DNA of 64,000 bases from Hexactinellida sp. DTS-2022 (Eukaryota; Porifera; Hexactinellida). Below, one piece after another: positions 10,626 through 21,740 of this stretch. The stretch covers positions 558,001 through 622,000 of the forward strand of contig JAPNXP010000008.1 in assembly GCA_028753945.1 (NCBI GenBank). The letters are read 5' to 3'. The notes below the pieces were generated by a model that did not search any database, was not told where the DNA came from, and was given only the letters and a program-made list of their open reading frames with translations. A program made the position numbers and the translations under genes. Positions within the stretch are counted from its first letter, which is position 1. Every line of letters begins with the position of its first letter.

Positions 10626-10810
10626 CAGGCTTTCATCCACGCAAAATTTTCGACGCGCCTAGATTAAGTTTCAGCTCGCTCACAGGCGGCTAAAATACTC
10701 AATTTGTATTACGTCTATGGGAGCATCTCTCGATTTCCGCGCGCCTAGAAAAATTTCCTCTCAAAATTACGCGCCTGGAGGCGCGTCGCGTACGCCTAGA
10801 TGAAACCCTG
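10626..10810. mobile_element. hAT MITE with 8-bp duplication CACCAAAG
   Basis: Same family as 1235-1447: ends CAGGCTTTCATCC and GATGAAACCCTG. CACCAAAG lies on both sides (10618-10625 and 10811-10818). It interrupts the hairpin block of one MULE-1 monomer. Confidence 0.85.
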
Positions 10811-12193
10811 CACCAAAGGAACATGCGTCGGCACAGGCTGCAATTTGGGATTTATTTTTTATCCGTAGACGGTGCCCTGGCCAGAGTTTTATAGTTGATG
10901 GCCTGAAACTTGGCATGTAGGTGCGTATGGACCGTCTAATTTGCACCTGGGGTTACGATTTTTGATTAATAAAATTTGCACACAACTTTAACACCTTTCA
11001 AAATTTGTCTGGTCCATAACTAAAAATATGTTTTACTAAACCCCCAAATTTTATTTCACATTTGGATTCACCCTAAAATTCTGCGTCTGATGAGATAAGA
11101 AATTTTTTAATAACGGGTTTAATTTCTGCATAAATGGGGTTTGAAATTTCTTTGTTTACTCACACTTCAATTTCAGTAAAACTGTTAAATCTAATTCTAT
11201 TGTTTCAACTTGTAGCAATTATATTGATTTAACTTGTTAAATCTTACTCTATTGATTCAACTCGCGATAATTATATTGATTCAACTTATAAATTCCAGCT
11301 GGCTTCTATTTAATTGTAGTATTACTATACAATGGATTAAATAAAATCTAATAATATAAGGAATTTATTGACTTTACTCAAATCACCGTGGATAACATTG
11401 CTAAAATAAATAACTAATAATATAATTTATTATCAATACAAAATGAATGAATGACATTAAACTCAAGATGGTTTGTGATAGAAACAAACTTCAAATTTAT
11501 CAACCGTTCCTTGTGGCTCGGATCAATTAACAAATGGATCATGACACCATGAGGCGTTGATGACATGGCGAAAAAAATCCAAAATTGCAGATGTGCTGAC
11601 AGCATGTTCCTTTGGAGGCACTTTCAATAAACCACCAACAAAATATAGTGCCACCAAAGGAACATGCGTCGGCACAGCTGCAATTTTGGATTTTATTATT
11701 ATTAATATTTCTCCGTAGACGGTGCCCTGGCCAAAGCTTTATAGTTGTTGGGCTGAAACTTGGCATACAGGTGCGGATGGACCGTCTAATTTGCACCTGG
11801 GGTTACGATTTTTGGTTAACACATTTTTAACACATTTCAAAATTTGTCTGGTCCATAACTCAAAAATTTTTTACTAAACCCCCAATTTTTATTTTACCAT
11901 TGGATTCACCATAAAATTCTGCGTCTGATGGGAGAAGAAACTTTTCAATAAAGGGTTTAATTTCTGCCATAAATGGGGGTTGAAATTTCTTTGTTACTCA
12001 CACTTCAATTTCTGTAAAAGTGTTAAATCTAATTCTATTGTTTAACTTGTAATAATTATATTGATTTAACTTGTTAAATCTTACTCTATTGTTTCAACTT
12101 GTGATAAATATATTGATTTAACTTATGAATTACAGCTGGCTTCTATTTAATTGTAGTATAACTATACAATGGATTAAATAAAATAAAATAATA

Positions 12194-12361
12194 CAGTGGA
12201 GCCTCCCATAACGGACACTCCAAATAGCGGACAACCTCTAAATAACGGACAACCCTCGTGGCACGGATTTATTTATTTAGCATATGTCTAATAGAAAACA
12301 ACCTCTAAATAGCGGACAACGGTTCCGGTCCCAAGGTGTCCGTTGTTCAGAGGCTCTACTG
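12194..12361. mobile_element. Pogo/Tigger-type MITE (CAGTGGAGCCTCCC)
   Basis: The ends CAGTGGAGCCTCCCATAACG and GTTCAGAGGCTCTACTG are inverted repeats between TA dinucleotides. The interior repeats GCGGACAACCTCTAAATA. The same family occurs inverted at 28174-28360. Confidence 0.8.
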
Positions 12362-13130
12362 TATATGGAATTTGTTGATTTTATTCAACTCACCGTGGAT
12401 AACATTGCTAAAATAAAAACTAATAATATAATTTATTCTCAATACATAATGAATGAATGGCATTAAACTCAAGATGGTTTATGATAGAAACAAACTTTAA
12501 AATTATCTACCGTTCCTTTTGGCTCGGACCAATTAACAAATGGTTTTTGTCACCTTGAGGCGTTGATGACTTGGCGAAAAAACAATACAAAATTGCAGCC
12601 TGTGCCGACAGCATGTTCCTTTGTTTTTTCTCCGTAGCAGGTGCCCTGGCCACACCTGTATACATTGAGGACTGAAACTTGGCATGTAGTTGCGGAGTGA
12701 CCGTCTAATTTGCACCTGGGGTTACGATTTTTTATCAAATGATTTCAACACCTATTTAAACTAATTATGGCTCATAACATGAAATAATTAATATTGAGCT
12801 TGATAAAATTTACATGTACGGATAGAGAATTAAATTCTACACCTTTTGACAATTCAGAAATGTTCAATTTAGCCTAGGTTTGTGCCATAATTGGGGTTCC
12901 AATCTCCTGTGTTTCCTCACACTTCAGATTCAGTAAAACTGTTAAATCTAATTCTATTGTTTCAACTTGTATTAATTATATTGATTTAACTTGTTAAACC
13001 TTACTCTATTGTTTCAACTTGCGATAATTATATTGATTTAACTTGTTAAAACTTTATCTATTGTTTCAACTTGTGATAAATATATTGATTTAACTTGTAG
13101 ATTCCAGCTGGCTTCTATTTAATTGTAGTA

Positions 13131-13230
13131 CAAGTAAACCTCCCAAAGCGGCACCTCCGAGTAGCGGCAACCTCCGAGAAGCGGCACAAAATCATTCTCC
13201 CGATGGGTGCCGCTTTGGGAGGTTTACTTG
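13131..13230. mobile_element. Pogo/Tigger-type MITE (CAAGTAAACCTCCC), 100 bp
   Basis: A near-perfect palindrome with ends CAAGTAAACCTCCCAAAG and CTTTGGGAGGTTTACTTG between TA dinucleotides. The homologous site without it reads AATTGTAGTATTACTATAC (for example near 11315-11333). Confidence 0.85.
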
Positions 13231-14094
13231 TATTACTATACAATGGATTAAATAAAATTAAATAAAATAATATATGAAATTTGTTGACTTTACTCAACTC
13301 ACCGTGGATAACATTGCTAAAATAAATAACTAATAATATAATTTATTCTCAATACATAATGAATGAATGGCATTAAACTCAAGATGGTTTATTATAGAAA
13401 CAAACTTCAAATTAATCTACAGTTTCTTGTGACTCTAAACAATTAACAAATGGTTCTTGACACCCTGGGCGTTGATGACTTGGCGGAAAAAAATCCAAAA
13501 TTGCAGCCTGTGCCGACAGCATGTTCCTTTGGAGGCACTATCAATGAACAACCAACAAAATATAGTGCCACCAAAGGAACATGCGTCGGCACAGGCTGCA
13601 ATTTTGGATTTTTTTTAAATTAACACCCTTAGTTACTTATTGCTTGTGGGTGACAATTGAATATGTATAGAGTTAACAAATTAATAACAAAACTTGTCTC
13701 ATTTAGGCCGATACAAATACTGATCAACTGCCAAAATTGCTTTTCATACGGGTTTATTGAAATTATATAATTTATGTTAATTAATTGTCACGAAATGTCC
13801 AGTCACGAAAAGTCCGTGTCACGAAATGTCCTGTCACGAAATGTCTTGTCACGAAATGTCTTGTAGCGAAAAGTCCTGTCACGAAAAGTCTGTATCCCTA
13901 TTAAAACACAAGGGTGGGTGTGTATATATATATATATATATATATTTGTTTGTATGTTCCGAGTTGATTGAAGAAACTGGGCGGTTTCCAATTGAGATTT
14001 TTGGCATATAGGGGTAACTTTTGGCACCCGACAACAAGTTGAGGTTTCCATTCAAAATTTCTCACACCTCGAAGAGTTATGACGTCATTGTCAC

Positions 14095-15827
14095 GGAAGC
14101 ACGACAATTGATCACGAACAATTCACCACGAACAATTCATCGTAGGTGATAATTCATCACAAACAATTCATCGTAGGTGTTAATTCATCACTGGAAGCTT
14201 CGCAAGTGACAATTGGTCTTACAACCTTTCTTGCCATTTAACATTGGCAAAGATGAAATTTGTATAAAAGCTACTGGTAAATGCAGTGATCTTATAGTTA
14301 ACTAAATGTTCCGAAAACTATTGTCAGAGAAAGGGAAACTTAAAATTAAAAAAGAAGGCTTTTTCTACACAAAAGATAGAGAATTGTCTCTTCCTGGTAC
14401 TACTAGCTGATACTGTGACCATAAAACCAAAACAAAGTGTCGTGGACGATTGCATTTGAGTGGTGATGTAATTATAAAGTACGTGGGTGAACACAATCAC
14501 GCTGGGGATGCTTCGAAGACGCCTGTATTGATAGCGCTACAGGCGTTTCACGAAAGAGCAACCACTACTCAGGAACCAACACAGACTATAATCGCCGAAA
14601 CTACGACAAACATTCCTAATTCTTCTGCCGCACAATTACCCTCAAAATTTTGAATGAAAAGAACTGTACAAAGGCAGAGAAACCAACATAAAAATTGCCC
14701 TCCACAGCCTCATGACCTTCTATCTTTAAATATTCCAGTAGAATACACTATTCTACCAAAGCCACAGATTTCCTACTTCACGACTCTGGCCCTGGCCACA
14801 ATCGAATTTTAATATTCACCACAAGGCATAATCTAACACTACTCGCACAATGTAGCAAATGGTATGCTGATGGAACATTTAAAATCTCTCCAAATATATT
14901 TCAGCAGGTGTATACAATTCATGGCCGAGTTTTTGGGAAGCAGATTTTTCCACTTGTCTACTGTCTTTTGCCGAACAAGACTTTTGCAACCTATGAGGCC
15001 ATGCTTCAGGCACTGAAAGAGCTCCAACCTGGACTCAACCCAGATAACTTAATGACTGACTTCGAAAAAGGTGCAATCCGATCATTCCAAGAAGCGTTTC
15101 CCGGACTAAACTGTGCAGGCTGCTTTTTTCATTTTAGTCAGAGTGTTTGGCGACGAATACAAGCCGCAGGTTTGCAGCACGACTACCAAACCGATCTGTT
15201 GCCTTCCAGCTTTAGCATTCTTACCTCCTGGTGAAGTAGAACAGGCATTTTACTCTCAGCAGACGGATTTGATCCCCGAGGACTGGAAATTGCGAACTAC
15301 TTCGAGGACACATACATTGGACGACCAAACCGCCGTCGAAACCGTCAGCCCCCATTGTTCCCAATAGATCTTTGGAACGTGCATCAGCGTACAGTTGAGG
15401 ATGAAGATCGTACTAATAACCAAATCGAGAGATTTCATCGCGGATTTCAGTCCATTATTGGTGCTCAAGTACCAAACGTCTTTCGTTTCATCGAGGTTCT
15501 AGGGAAGCAGCAGATGTTAAAAGAGATAGAAGTGCAGCAGCTCATCGGAGGCCATGAGCCTCCGTCAAAAAGTAAAAAATATCAATGTTGTGATGTACGA
15601 ATTAAGAGTATCTTAAACAATATTGCTGAAAGAACCAATTGCCAAGCTTTGAAAGGAATTTCATTTTGATATAATTTCTAATAATTTCCACTTTGTACTA
15701 GCATTTTACTACCTTTATTACTTTCCAGTTAAAAAAAAAAACATACTATTATTAAACCTGGGATGAATTGTCGCCGTGATGAATTATTAACGGTGATGAA
15801 TAGTTCGTGATGAATTGTCGTGGACCC
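14095..15827 (+). mobile_element. MULE-2, unit 1 (9-bp duplication CATTGTCAC)
   Basis: The left end GGAAGCACGACAATTGATC pairs with the right end GATGAATTGTCGTGGACCC; subterminal motifs of the type ATCACGAACAATTCATCG repeat at both ends. CATTGTCAC occurs at 14086-14094 and 15828-15836. Units 2 and 4 have the uninterrupted site (27930-27938 and 48535-48543). It carries a broken transposase gene. Confidence 0.9.
14306..15669 (+). pseudogene. MULE-2 transposase, unit 1 (broken)
   Basis: The segments appear in order: a FLYWCH finger (GKLKIKKEGFFY ... KCRGRLHL ... GEHNHAG), catalytic block 1 (KWYADGTFK), block 2 (MTDFEKGA), the GCFFHFSQSVWR motif, a YFEDTYIGR-like segment, then LWNVHQR and RTNNQIERFHRGFQ carrying the third acidic residue. 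This is the MULE DDE arrangement. The frame is lost several times: a TGA replaces the Trp codon in the finger (near 14409), there is a stop and frame change after SKF (14651), and shifts near 15200-15350. Confidence 0.85.
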
Positions 15828-16264
15828 CATTGTCACATTTCGAGAACCCTGAAAATTCACTTAATCGCACATAATTCCCGCCCTTTAAGAGATAAAAATC
15901 TGAAAATTTAATAGAACATGTACATTAATGATGCGGACATGCTGGTCACACCAGATCGCCAATATGCTAACTCATTATCGCATGATGACGTAATCATTAA
16001 AATTTCATATTGTTAAATTTGACTATTTAGGCCTATTTACGCTTTATAATCTATATTATGTGTATATAAACCACACATCAACCGCAAAGCGGTTGGTGTG
16101 TGGTTATGTTCTGCCGCGAAGCGACCTAGCAAGCGAAGCGCGATAGTAATGAATAAATTATGAAAGACATAAAAGAAGTCCAAGTACTAATAAGCTATCT
16201 AACCTAAAATCCTATTCTACAACAAAATTAGGAAATGGAATAAAAACTTTTGTAATTAATACAA
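15828..16264. other. 3' part of carrier Helitron and short gene-flank spacer, unit 1
   Basis: AT-rich Helitron sequence with a TTATGACGTCATTG-linked segment before it and the GC-rich hairpin terminus at 16073-16146. The last 118 bp (16147-16264) are conserved 3' flank of gene copy 2. No gene is seen. Confidence 0.6.
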
Positions 16265-17338
16265 TCATTTCCATCTATTATTAATTTCTTCAACATCTAG
16301 ATAGTCAATATTCACACAGTTCTGGAGTTTATCATAGGTGTTTCCTTTCAATACAATCGAGACTTGACAACACGCTTTGGTAGCCATTTCATATATACTC
16401 TCTGGACTATAAAAAGCACTATGTGGTGTACAGATGATATTATCACAACCATTCAAAGGACTGTTTGCAAATACAAACGGTTCACACTCGTGTACATCTA
16501 ACCCAGCCCCTGCAAGCTTTCCGGATTTGAGAGCTATAGCTAAAGCATTCTCGTCGACAATCCCACCTCTTGATATGTTCACAAGGAATGCTTTGTCTTT
16601 CATTTTGAAAATAGAATTCTCGTTTATTAAATGTCTTGTTTCATCTGTAAGTGGACAGAGAATTACAATACAATCACTATCACCAAGCATATCGAATAAA
16701 TCAGATTTTTGGAAAATGCCAAATTGTTCCGTAAATTCAGAAGCTTTTGAAATGTTAATATAAGGGTCGTAATACTGGACATGAAATCCTATAGCTTTAC
16801 ATTTTATAGCCAACGAAAATCCGATTTTGCCTAAGCCAATCAATCCCAGTTTCTTTCCTCTTATTCGCCTAACTGAAGGTGCCAATTCAATAAGTAACTT
16901 CTGACTTAATATCTGCCCATCTCTTGTACGGGTTGCAAGATTGAAAGTCTGTCTGTATAGATTCATGATAAGAGAAATACCGGAATCTGCCACCTCATCT
17001 ACCCCATAGTCTGGTATATTAACTACCGCAATGCCAAGAGATCCGGCATATTTAATGTTAATATTATCGAATCCAACACCCACGCGAACAATTAATCTCA
17101 ATTTGTGCATTCTATCGAGAAATGGCTTGTCTAGACTGTAGCTAATATCTGCTAGAATGGCTACAGCTTGGTTGTACTTTTCTGGTGCAATTTTTTCAAT
17201 TTCTTCAGGTGATTCAGAAATGTGTACAATATCTGATAATCCTTCTGTATTCAAAATCTCCTTTTCATGATCCCAACTAAAGTCTGATAAAAATAAAACT
17301 TGTTGTTTGCAAGCGGATTTAGTATCAAAAGTTGCCAT
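16265..17338 (-). CDS. CtBP-like D-2-hydroxyacid dehydrogenase, copy 2
   Basis: Intact 357-codon copy with the GLGKIG motif and R257/E286/H306 retained. It differs from copy 1 by V37I, K203T and C335Y. Like copy 1 it carries D19, I65-S66, R81 and V86. The start is the MATFD methionine. Upstream, 54 bp from the ATG, a 787-bp Helitron (17393-18179) is inserted exactly between the host sequence and Helitron A, so this copy has the most altered 5' flank. Confidence 0.9.
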   Translation of the reverse strand: MATFDTKSACKQQVLFLSDFSWDHEKEILNTEGLSDIVHISESPEEIEKIAPEKYNQAVAILADISYSLDKPFLDRMHKLRLIVRVGVGFDNINIKYAGSLGIAVVNIPDYGVDEVADSGISLIMNLYRQTFNLATRTRDGQILSQKLLIELAPSVRRIRGKKLGLIGLGKIGFSLAIKCKAIGFHVQYYDPYINISKASEFTEQFGIFQKSDLFDMLGDSDCIVILCPLTDETRHLINENSIFKMKDKAFLVNISRGGIVDENALAIALKSGKLAGAGLDVHECEPFVFANSPLNGCDNIICTPHSAFYSPESIYEMATKACCQVSIVLKGNTYDKLQNCVNIDYLDVEEINNRWK

Positions 17339-17392
17339 AACTAAATTGGAAATTAACAATTGATTGTAACTGAATATGTTAACGAGATAATA

Positions 17393-18179
17393 TCTATATT
17401 ATTAAATCTCGATTGTTGTGTGTGTGTGTGTTTGTTTGTCCGGATTGTATTAAAGTGACGGGGGGATAGAAACCGCATTAATATATGAGATATTCACTAA
17501 CTTTCAAATGTTATAATATGTAAACAAGTATGCTGAACACGAATTTCGCATTTATAAATTTATAATATGAATATTTATTGTTGTTGTTTACACAAAATAG
17601 GTAAACAAATTAATGAAAATTCAAAATCAACCTAGAAGTTAGCTTCAACGGGTATTATAGGTAAACAAGTATGCTGAACACGATTTTCGCGGTTAAAATT
17701 TTCTAATATGAATATTTGTTGTTGTTGTTTACACAAAATAGGTAAACAAAAAAATGAAAATTCAGAATCAACCTAGAAGTTAGCTTTCAACGGGTATTGT
17801 AGGTAAACAAGTATGCTGAACACGAATTTCGCGTTTAAATTTTCTAATATGAATATTTGTTGTTGTTGTTGTTGTTCACTCAAAATAGCTAAACAATTTA
17901 ATGAAAATTCAAAATCAACCTAGAAGTTAACCTTCAATAGGTATTATAAGTAAACAAGTGTGCTGAACACGAATTTCGCATTTATAAAATTCTAATATGA
18001 GTATTTGTTGTTGTTGTTGTTTACACAAATAGGTAAACAAATTAATGAAAATCAAAATCATAACGTCCCTATCTACCATTTCCATGGTAGAAAATGTGAG
18101 GAGTAAGGCCGCACAGCGGCCGTTAACTTTAGGTGCGTAGCACCGATCTGTCGCAAAGCGACCGAGACCGAAGGGCTCG
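17393..18179 (+). mobile_element. Helitron C inserted at the 5' tip of Helitron A, unit 2
   Basis: It begins TCTATATTATTAAATCTCG after A17392 and ends GACCGAAGGGCTCG before T18180. Units 1, 3 and 4 have the uninterrupted sequence GAGATAATATCTTATATT, fixing both ends and the A|T target. The 3' end has small hairpins (GGCCGCACAGCGGCC, GGTGCGTAGCACC, TCGCAAAGCGA). The interior has about four tandem ~130-bp repeats carrying GGTAAACAAGTATGCTGAAC. It is non-coding. Confidence 0.85.
17510..18060. repeat. Minisatellite of ~130-bp units inside Helitron C
   Basis: Four successive units contain GTAAACAAGTATGCTGAACA, a TTGTTGTTGTT run, and AATCAACCTAGAAGTTAGC. The number of TTG triplets differs between units. 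The Helitron copy in the TRP gene intron (58488-59009, inverted) has only about two such units, so the repeat expands and contracts between copies. Confidence 0.8.
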
Positions 18180-19115
18180 TCTTATATTAAATCTATATAT
18201 ATACAAGACAATGTCTGTCTGTCTGTCTGTCTGTCTGTCCTCACATCTCCTCTGAGATGCCTGAACCGATCTGTACCAAATTTTGCATATTATCTAGGAA
18301 TTATCTCACCACTCCAGGGAAGAAATTTTTAAGAAAAATATTCACATCTTCCCATCCCCAAGGTGACAAAACCTTTAACCAATTAAATTCGAGGGTTGTC
18401 CCAATATGGATTAGCATCTAGCATTCAATTAGTATAAAAGGATTTTTAAGTCTCTATCAATTGTTAAGTGTGCAGTATAGAATACCTAACTGAGACTGTA
18501 ATTTAATTGGGCGAGAGTAAATTAATTTATCCAATCAGTTATTTGTGTTCAGTATTCCATTATGATTTCCCATAATATAAACAACAATTGAATATACATA
18601 TAGACCAATAAATTCAACCTTACATTTGTGTTGTTGGACAATTTAATAGTCATACCTATTGCTATACAGTAGGTCTGCTTATTATGAACAAGATTTAGTC
18701 TGCTTAATGTGAAGATTTTTTATTATGAACAGCCTTATGGTCCAAATTTAACAACTTACATAAGGTTTGTATTAAGTTGAGTTCGCTTATTAGGAAGTCT
18801 CTCTATTATGAACACAATTTTTGGTCCCTTGAATGTTCATAATAAAAGAACCTGACTATATATAGATCGGGTTGACATATTTTGCCAACTTCAGTCATAT
18901 TTTACATACAAAATCCAAACCTGTTATCAACTATACTTAGTCTATACGTATGCCACTTAAAAAACGTCGCGTGTTGGTAATGATTGTAAACAAACGCCCA
19001 ATACAGCGAGAAAGCGATTAAAACGTGAAAATGAAACTTACCACCAAATACAAAGCGTAGTAAAGAGTAGTAAACTAGCAGAAAAACCCCGCCCAGAGGG
19101 CGCCTTTTCGGCTAG
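18180..19115 (+). mobile_element. Helitron A, unit 2
   Basis: Same ends as the unit 1 copy (TCTTATATTAAATC and TTTTCGGCTAG). It has a longer TGTC run after the 5' end and lacks the MITE found at 3430 (empty site CATATAGACC near 18597). It keeps the internal inverted-repeat element of the CTGCTTATTATGAAC type. Confidence 0.75.
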
Positions 19116-19515
19116 TTCATAATAAATTCATTAACAAATCTAATTAAATCTATTGTAAATATTTAACCAATCTAATCAAATATAATAGTAAATCAATTGA
19201 CAATTATAGTCCAATCGAATAGTAATTCCATTAATTACATCCAGGCCTAATGCATATAATATTGTTACAGAACTACTGATTAATTAGAATATTATGTTAC
19301 TCTGTCTACTCTAGATGATGTAGTTTCATGTAAGTATACGTGGAGTGAAGTAAATATATATCAATAGTTATTGATGTAACATGTAAGGATGGAAATTGTA
19401 ATCAATCAATAGATAATAAACGAATTAAACTCAATTATTGTTTTGTTTGTTTATTTTTGTGTTCTATTTGTTAATTGTTTGTTGTTTTGTTTAACTTATT
19501 TATTTAGAATTATCA

Positions 19516-20386
19516 TCGAATTATTAAATATTTAGATATATGTGTGTGTGTGTGTGTTTGTTTGTTTGTTTGTTTGTTTGTTTGTTTGTTTGTTTGTGTG
19601 TTTGTCCAGAATTAATTGGAAAGACTACGAGTCCCAGAAAGCTGAAAATTTGTATATTTTTCTGAGGCTGCAATTTGATTGATTGAAAATAAATTCATTT
19701 AACCAATCAATCATTTGTTTATTTTATTGCATGTTTTTCTTTTAGTATTATTTAGATTCGAGCTGTCCTTATCGTGCAACTGAAATTTATTGAGCTATAA
19801 TGGGAGGATTTGATTTCCCAAACAAATTACATTGTATAGCATTCTTATTAAGGGGACTTTATAAGGAATGTATTTAATACACCACAAAGATGTATAATTC
19901 TAAATTATCAGTTTCAAGACGTAGTAAGGCCGCGCAGCGGCCGTCAATTGAGGCTTGAAGCGCCGAACAATCGCAAAGCGACCGAGACCGAAGGGCTCGT
20001 ATTATTAAAACTTGATTGTTGTTTGTTTGTTTGTTTGTATATTTGTCCAGATTGTATTGAAGTGATGGAGGAATAGAAACCACAAATTATATATGAGATA
20101 GAAACTAACTTCCAAATGTTATACAGCCGAAATCGGGGGTCTTTGCCACGGGTTTTTTTGCCTCCTTGCTTCTTGTTTCTTCATAACCTCATAGAACTGT
20201 ACATTGTTAAATACGGGTTTTTTGCCTCTTTTTCCATGCATTTAGGGGGGGCAAAAAAACCTGATTTCGACTGTAGTAGGTAAACAAGTATGCTCAAATT
20301 TTTAATCAAATTATTTATTGTCTATCGAAAAAAAGCGAGACCGCGTAGCGGTTGAGTTATCCGTCGCGAAGCGACCGAAGAGGTCG
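19516..20386 (+). mobile_element. Helitron B/D pair, unit 2
   Basis: Helitron B runs from TCGAATTATTAAAT to GGGCTCG (19516-19999), with a long TTTG microsatellite and an internal deletion relative to unit 1 after GAAAATTTGTATA. Helitron D follows to AGAGGTCG. It contains the pogo-type MITE (20124-20273). No protein is encoded. Confidence 0.65.
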
Positions 20387-21595
20387 TTTCTAATAAATAA
20401 GCATTTTCTTAAACAGATAAATAGTATACAGGTAGAGTTAATTTAACCACAACATTGATTTTAACCTTCTTTTGTTTGGTCCATTTGGGAAACACACACG
20501 CATTACAACTATTTTTATTGTGGTTTCACTCAATCTTCTTCCTTCGAGAGTCGAGACTAATTAATATACTATTGGCACGACGGTCACTACCAAAAAGCCA
20601 AATCTCAATGTTGACGTAGACGAATATTGTCACATGGGAGATCGTCCGCTCACTCCCATATCACGGTAGTCACCTCACTTTGGTGGTGGTTTCGTCCCAT
20701 TACAGGGGCTCCTCAGGAGGGTAACCCTCGACCACTAGGACCGCACCGCGCGTCCCTTGTTACCACCGTACTACCGGTTAGCCACGGTTACCTAACCCGC
20801 ACTGCCGCTACGCTGAGCTACCACCAGCGGACTCCTGTCAGTGCAGGGGTTATTTTAATGATTTTATATAACTTCACATCTCCGAAAATGTACGAGTACA
20901 TCACGTCACCGAGCGATCAAGTCCGCCAATTCTTCCTTTACTACCCAGATCTATATTCTAACTTTGTAGGGATCGCGTTAATGATGTATTATTGTATAAA
21001 ATAGCAACATATTTAGCTACATACTTGAGGAATCTAAAATGATTTCTTAATGATCGTAATCATCGTGTGATTCGTAACTGAAGTTGATAGTATCTAAGTT
21101 TTGTCAGATTGACTATGTGAACACATTTGCAAAATCATTTATAACTTCACAATTCTCCGATTATCGTAGCTTAAAATAACCCCTGCTTCACACAACACTA
21201 TTGTTATGAGAACATATGCCTGGTCCTCGGGGGTACTGTCCTTGGGAAAGATAGTAAGTTGGCACTCAGGCAGAGGCGTAGCCAGGGTGCGGCACTTGGG
21301 GCACAGGCCGCACCCAAAAGATTTGTGCCCACAAAAATGCCACTAGTAGTATAATACTATAGTGCGGAAATGCCGCAACCATAATCTACCAGTGCCGCAC
21401 CTTCATGCAGGTCTAGCTACGCCTCTAGTTGGCAGTACGGGGCACTACCAGGTAACATGTCGTAGATGATGTCGTGTCCTCATCTCATGACACAATTATG
21501 TACGCATTAATAGTTTACTTATATGTATACAACAGGTGATCCGATTAACTGTATTACATTATCTTATAAAGCGAATTGGTGTAAATAGTAATTAA
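20387..21595. repeat. Non-coding host block, unit 2
   Basis: Homologous to 5521-7016 but without the hAT-like element at the CACGGTAGTC site. It contains a segment bounded by CAGGGGTTATTTTA and TAAAATAACCCCTG (20844-21185), which may be another inverted-repeat element, and the CAGAGGCGTAGCC element (21271-21426). The 125-codon open frame at 20627 is interrupted in other units and is not taken as a gene. Confidence 0.5.
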
Positions 21596-21740
21596 TCTAT
21601 ACTATTAAAACGGGATACAGACTTTTCGTGACAGGACTTTTCGCTACAAGACATTTCGTGACAGGACATTTCGTGACACGGACTTTTCGTGACTGGACAT
21701 TTCGTGACATTTAATTTACATAAATTATATAATTTCAATA

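Larger units (their letters stand above)
9345..13620. repeat. Tandem ~1-kb monomers inside MULE-1, unit 1
   Basis: A landmark, GATGGTTTATGATAGAAA and variants, recurs near 10432, 11468, 12474 and 13384, spaced about 0.9-1.0 kb. Each monomer has a hairpin block (CAAAATTGCAGCCTGTGCCG ... CGGCACAGGCTGCAATTTTG), a CCGTAGCAGGTGCCCTGGCC segment, and a TTGATTTAACTTGTTAAATC minisatellite. Some monomers have lost half of the hairpin (for example near 12590-12630). No coding potential is evident. Confidence 0.75.
7033..13898. mobile_element. MULE-1, unit 1 (Mutator-like, 9-bp duplication TATTAAAAC)
   Basis: The ends GGGATACAG and CTGTATCCC begin inverted repeats of roughly 190 bp that continue through tandem CTTTTCGTGACAGGA-type motifs to ATTTCAATAAACCCGTATG and TTGATCAGTA. 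TATTAAAAC occurs at 7024-7032 and 13899-13907. A 9-bp duplication, long terminal inverted repeats and a transposase-derived gene inside identify a Mutator-like element. The interior holds a deleted transposase (7379-8147), MITEs, and a tandem array of ~1-kb monomers (about 9345-13620). Confidence 0.9.
7017..16146 (+). mobile_element. Carrier Helitron of unit 1, with nested MULE-1 and MULE-2
   Basis: The 5' end TCTATACTATTAAAAC follows an A at 7016. The 3' end is a run of small hairpins (ACCGCAAAGCGGT, a CGCGAAGCG motif, GCGAAGCGC) ending GATAG before T. The empty site at 1768/1769 shows A|T insertion. The actual Helitron is 7017-7032 joined to 13899-16146; the rest is MULE-1 (7033-13898) and MULE-2 (14095-15827). 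No RepHel protein is seen, so it is non-autonomous. Confidence 0.75.

Noticed and set aside
13785-13898. CRISPR-like repeats (GTCACGAAATGTCC with short variable gaps)
   Set aside because: Spacers are only a few bases, the repeats are imperfect, and they form the MULE-1 terminal inverted repeat in a eukaryotic genome.
7017-16146. Autonomous Helitron with Rep/helicase
   Set aside because: No rolling-circle Rep motif or Pif1-type helicase was recognised in any frame; the only transposase remnants belong to the nested MULEs.
16434-16763. Open frame of 109 codons opposite CtBP-like copy 2 (with equivalents in copies 3 and 5)
   Set aside because: It lies antisense inside a strongly supported gene, has no protein features, and its open state follows from the conserved sense codons.
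20627-21004. Open frame of 125 codons in the host block of unit 2
   Set aside because: Units 1, 3 and 4 have it in shorter or disrupted form, it crosses an inverted-repeat end, and the translation shows no domain.
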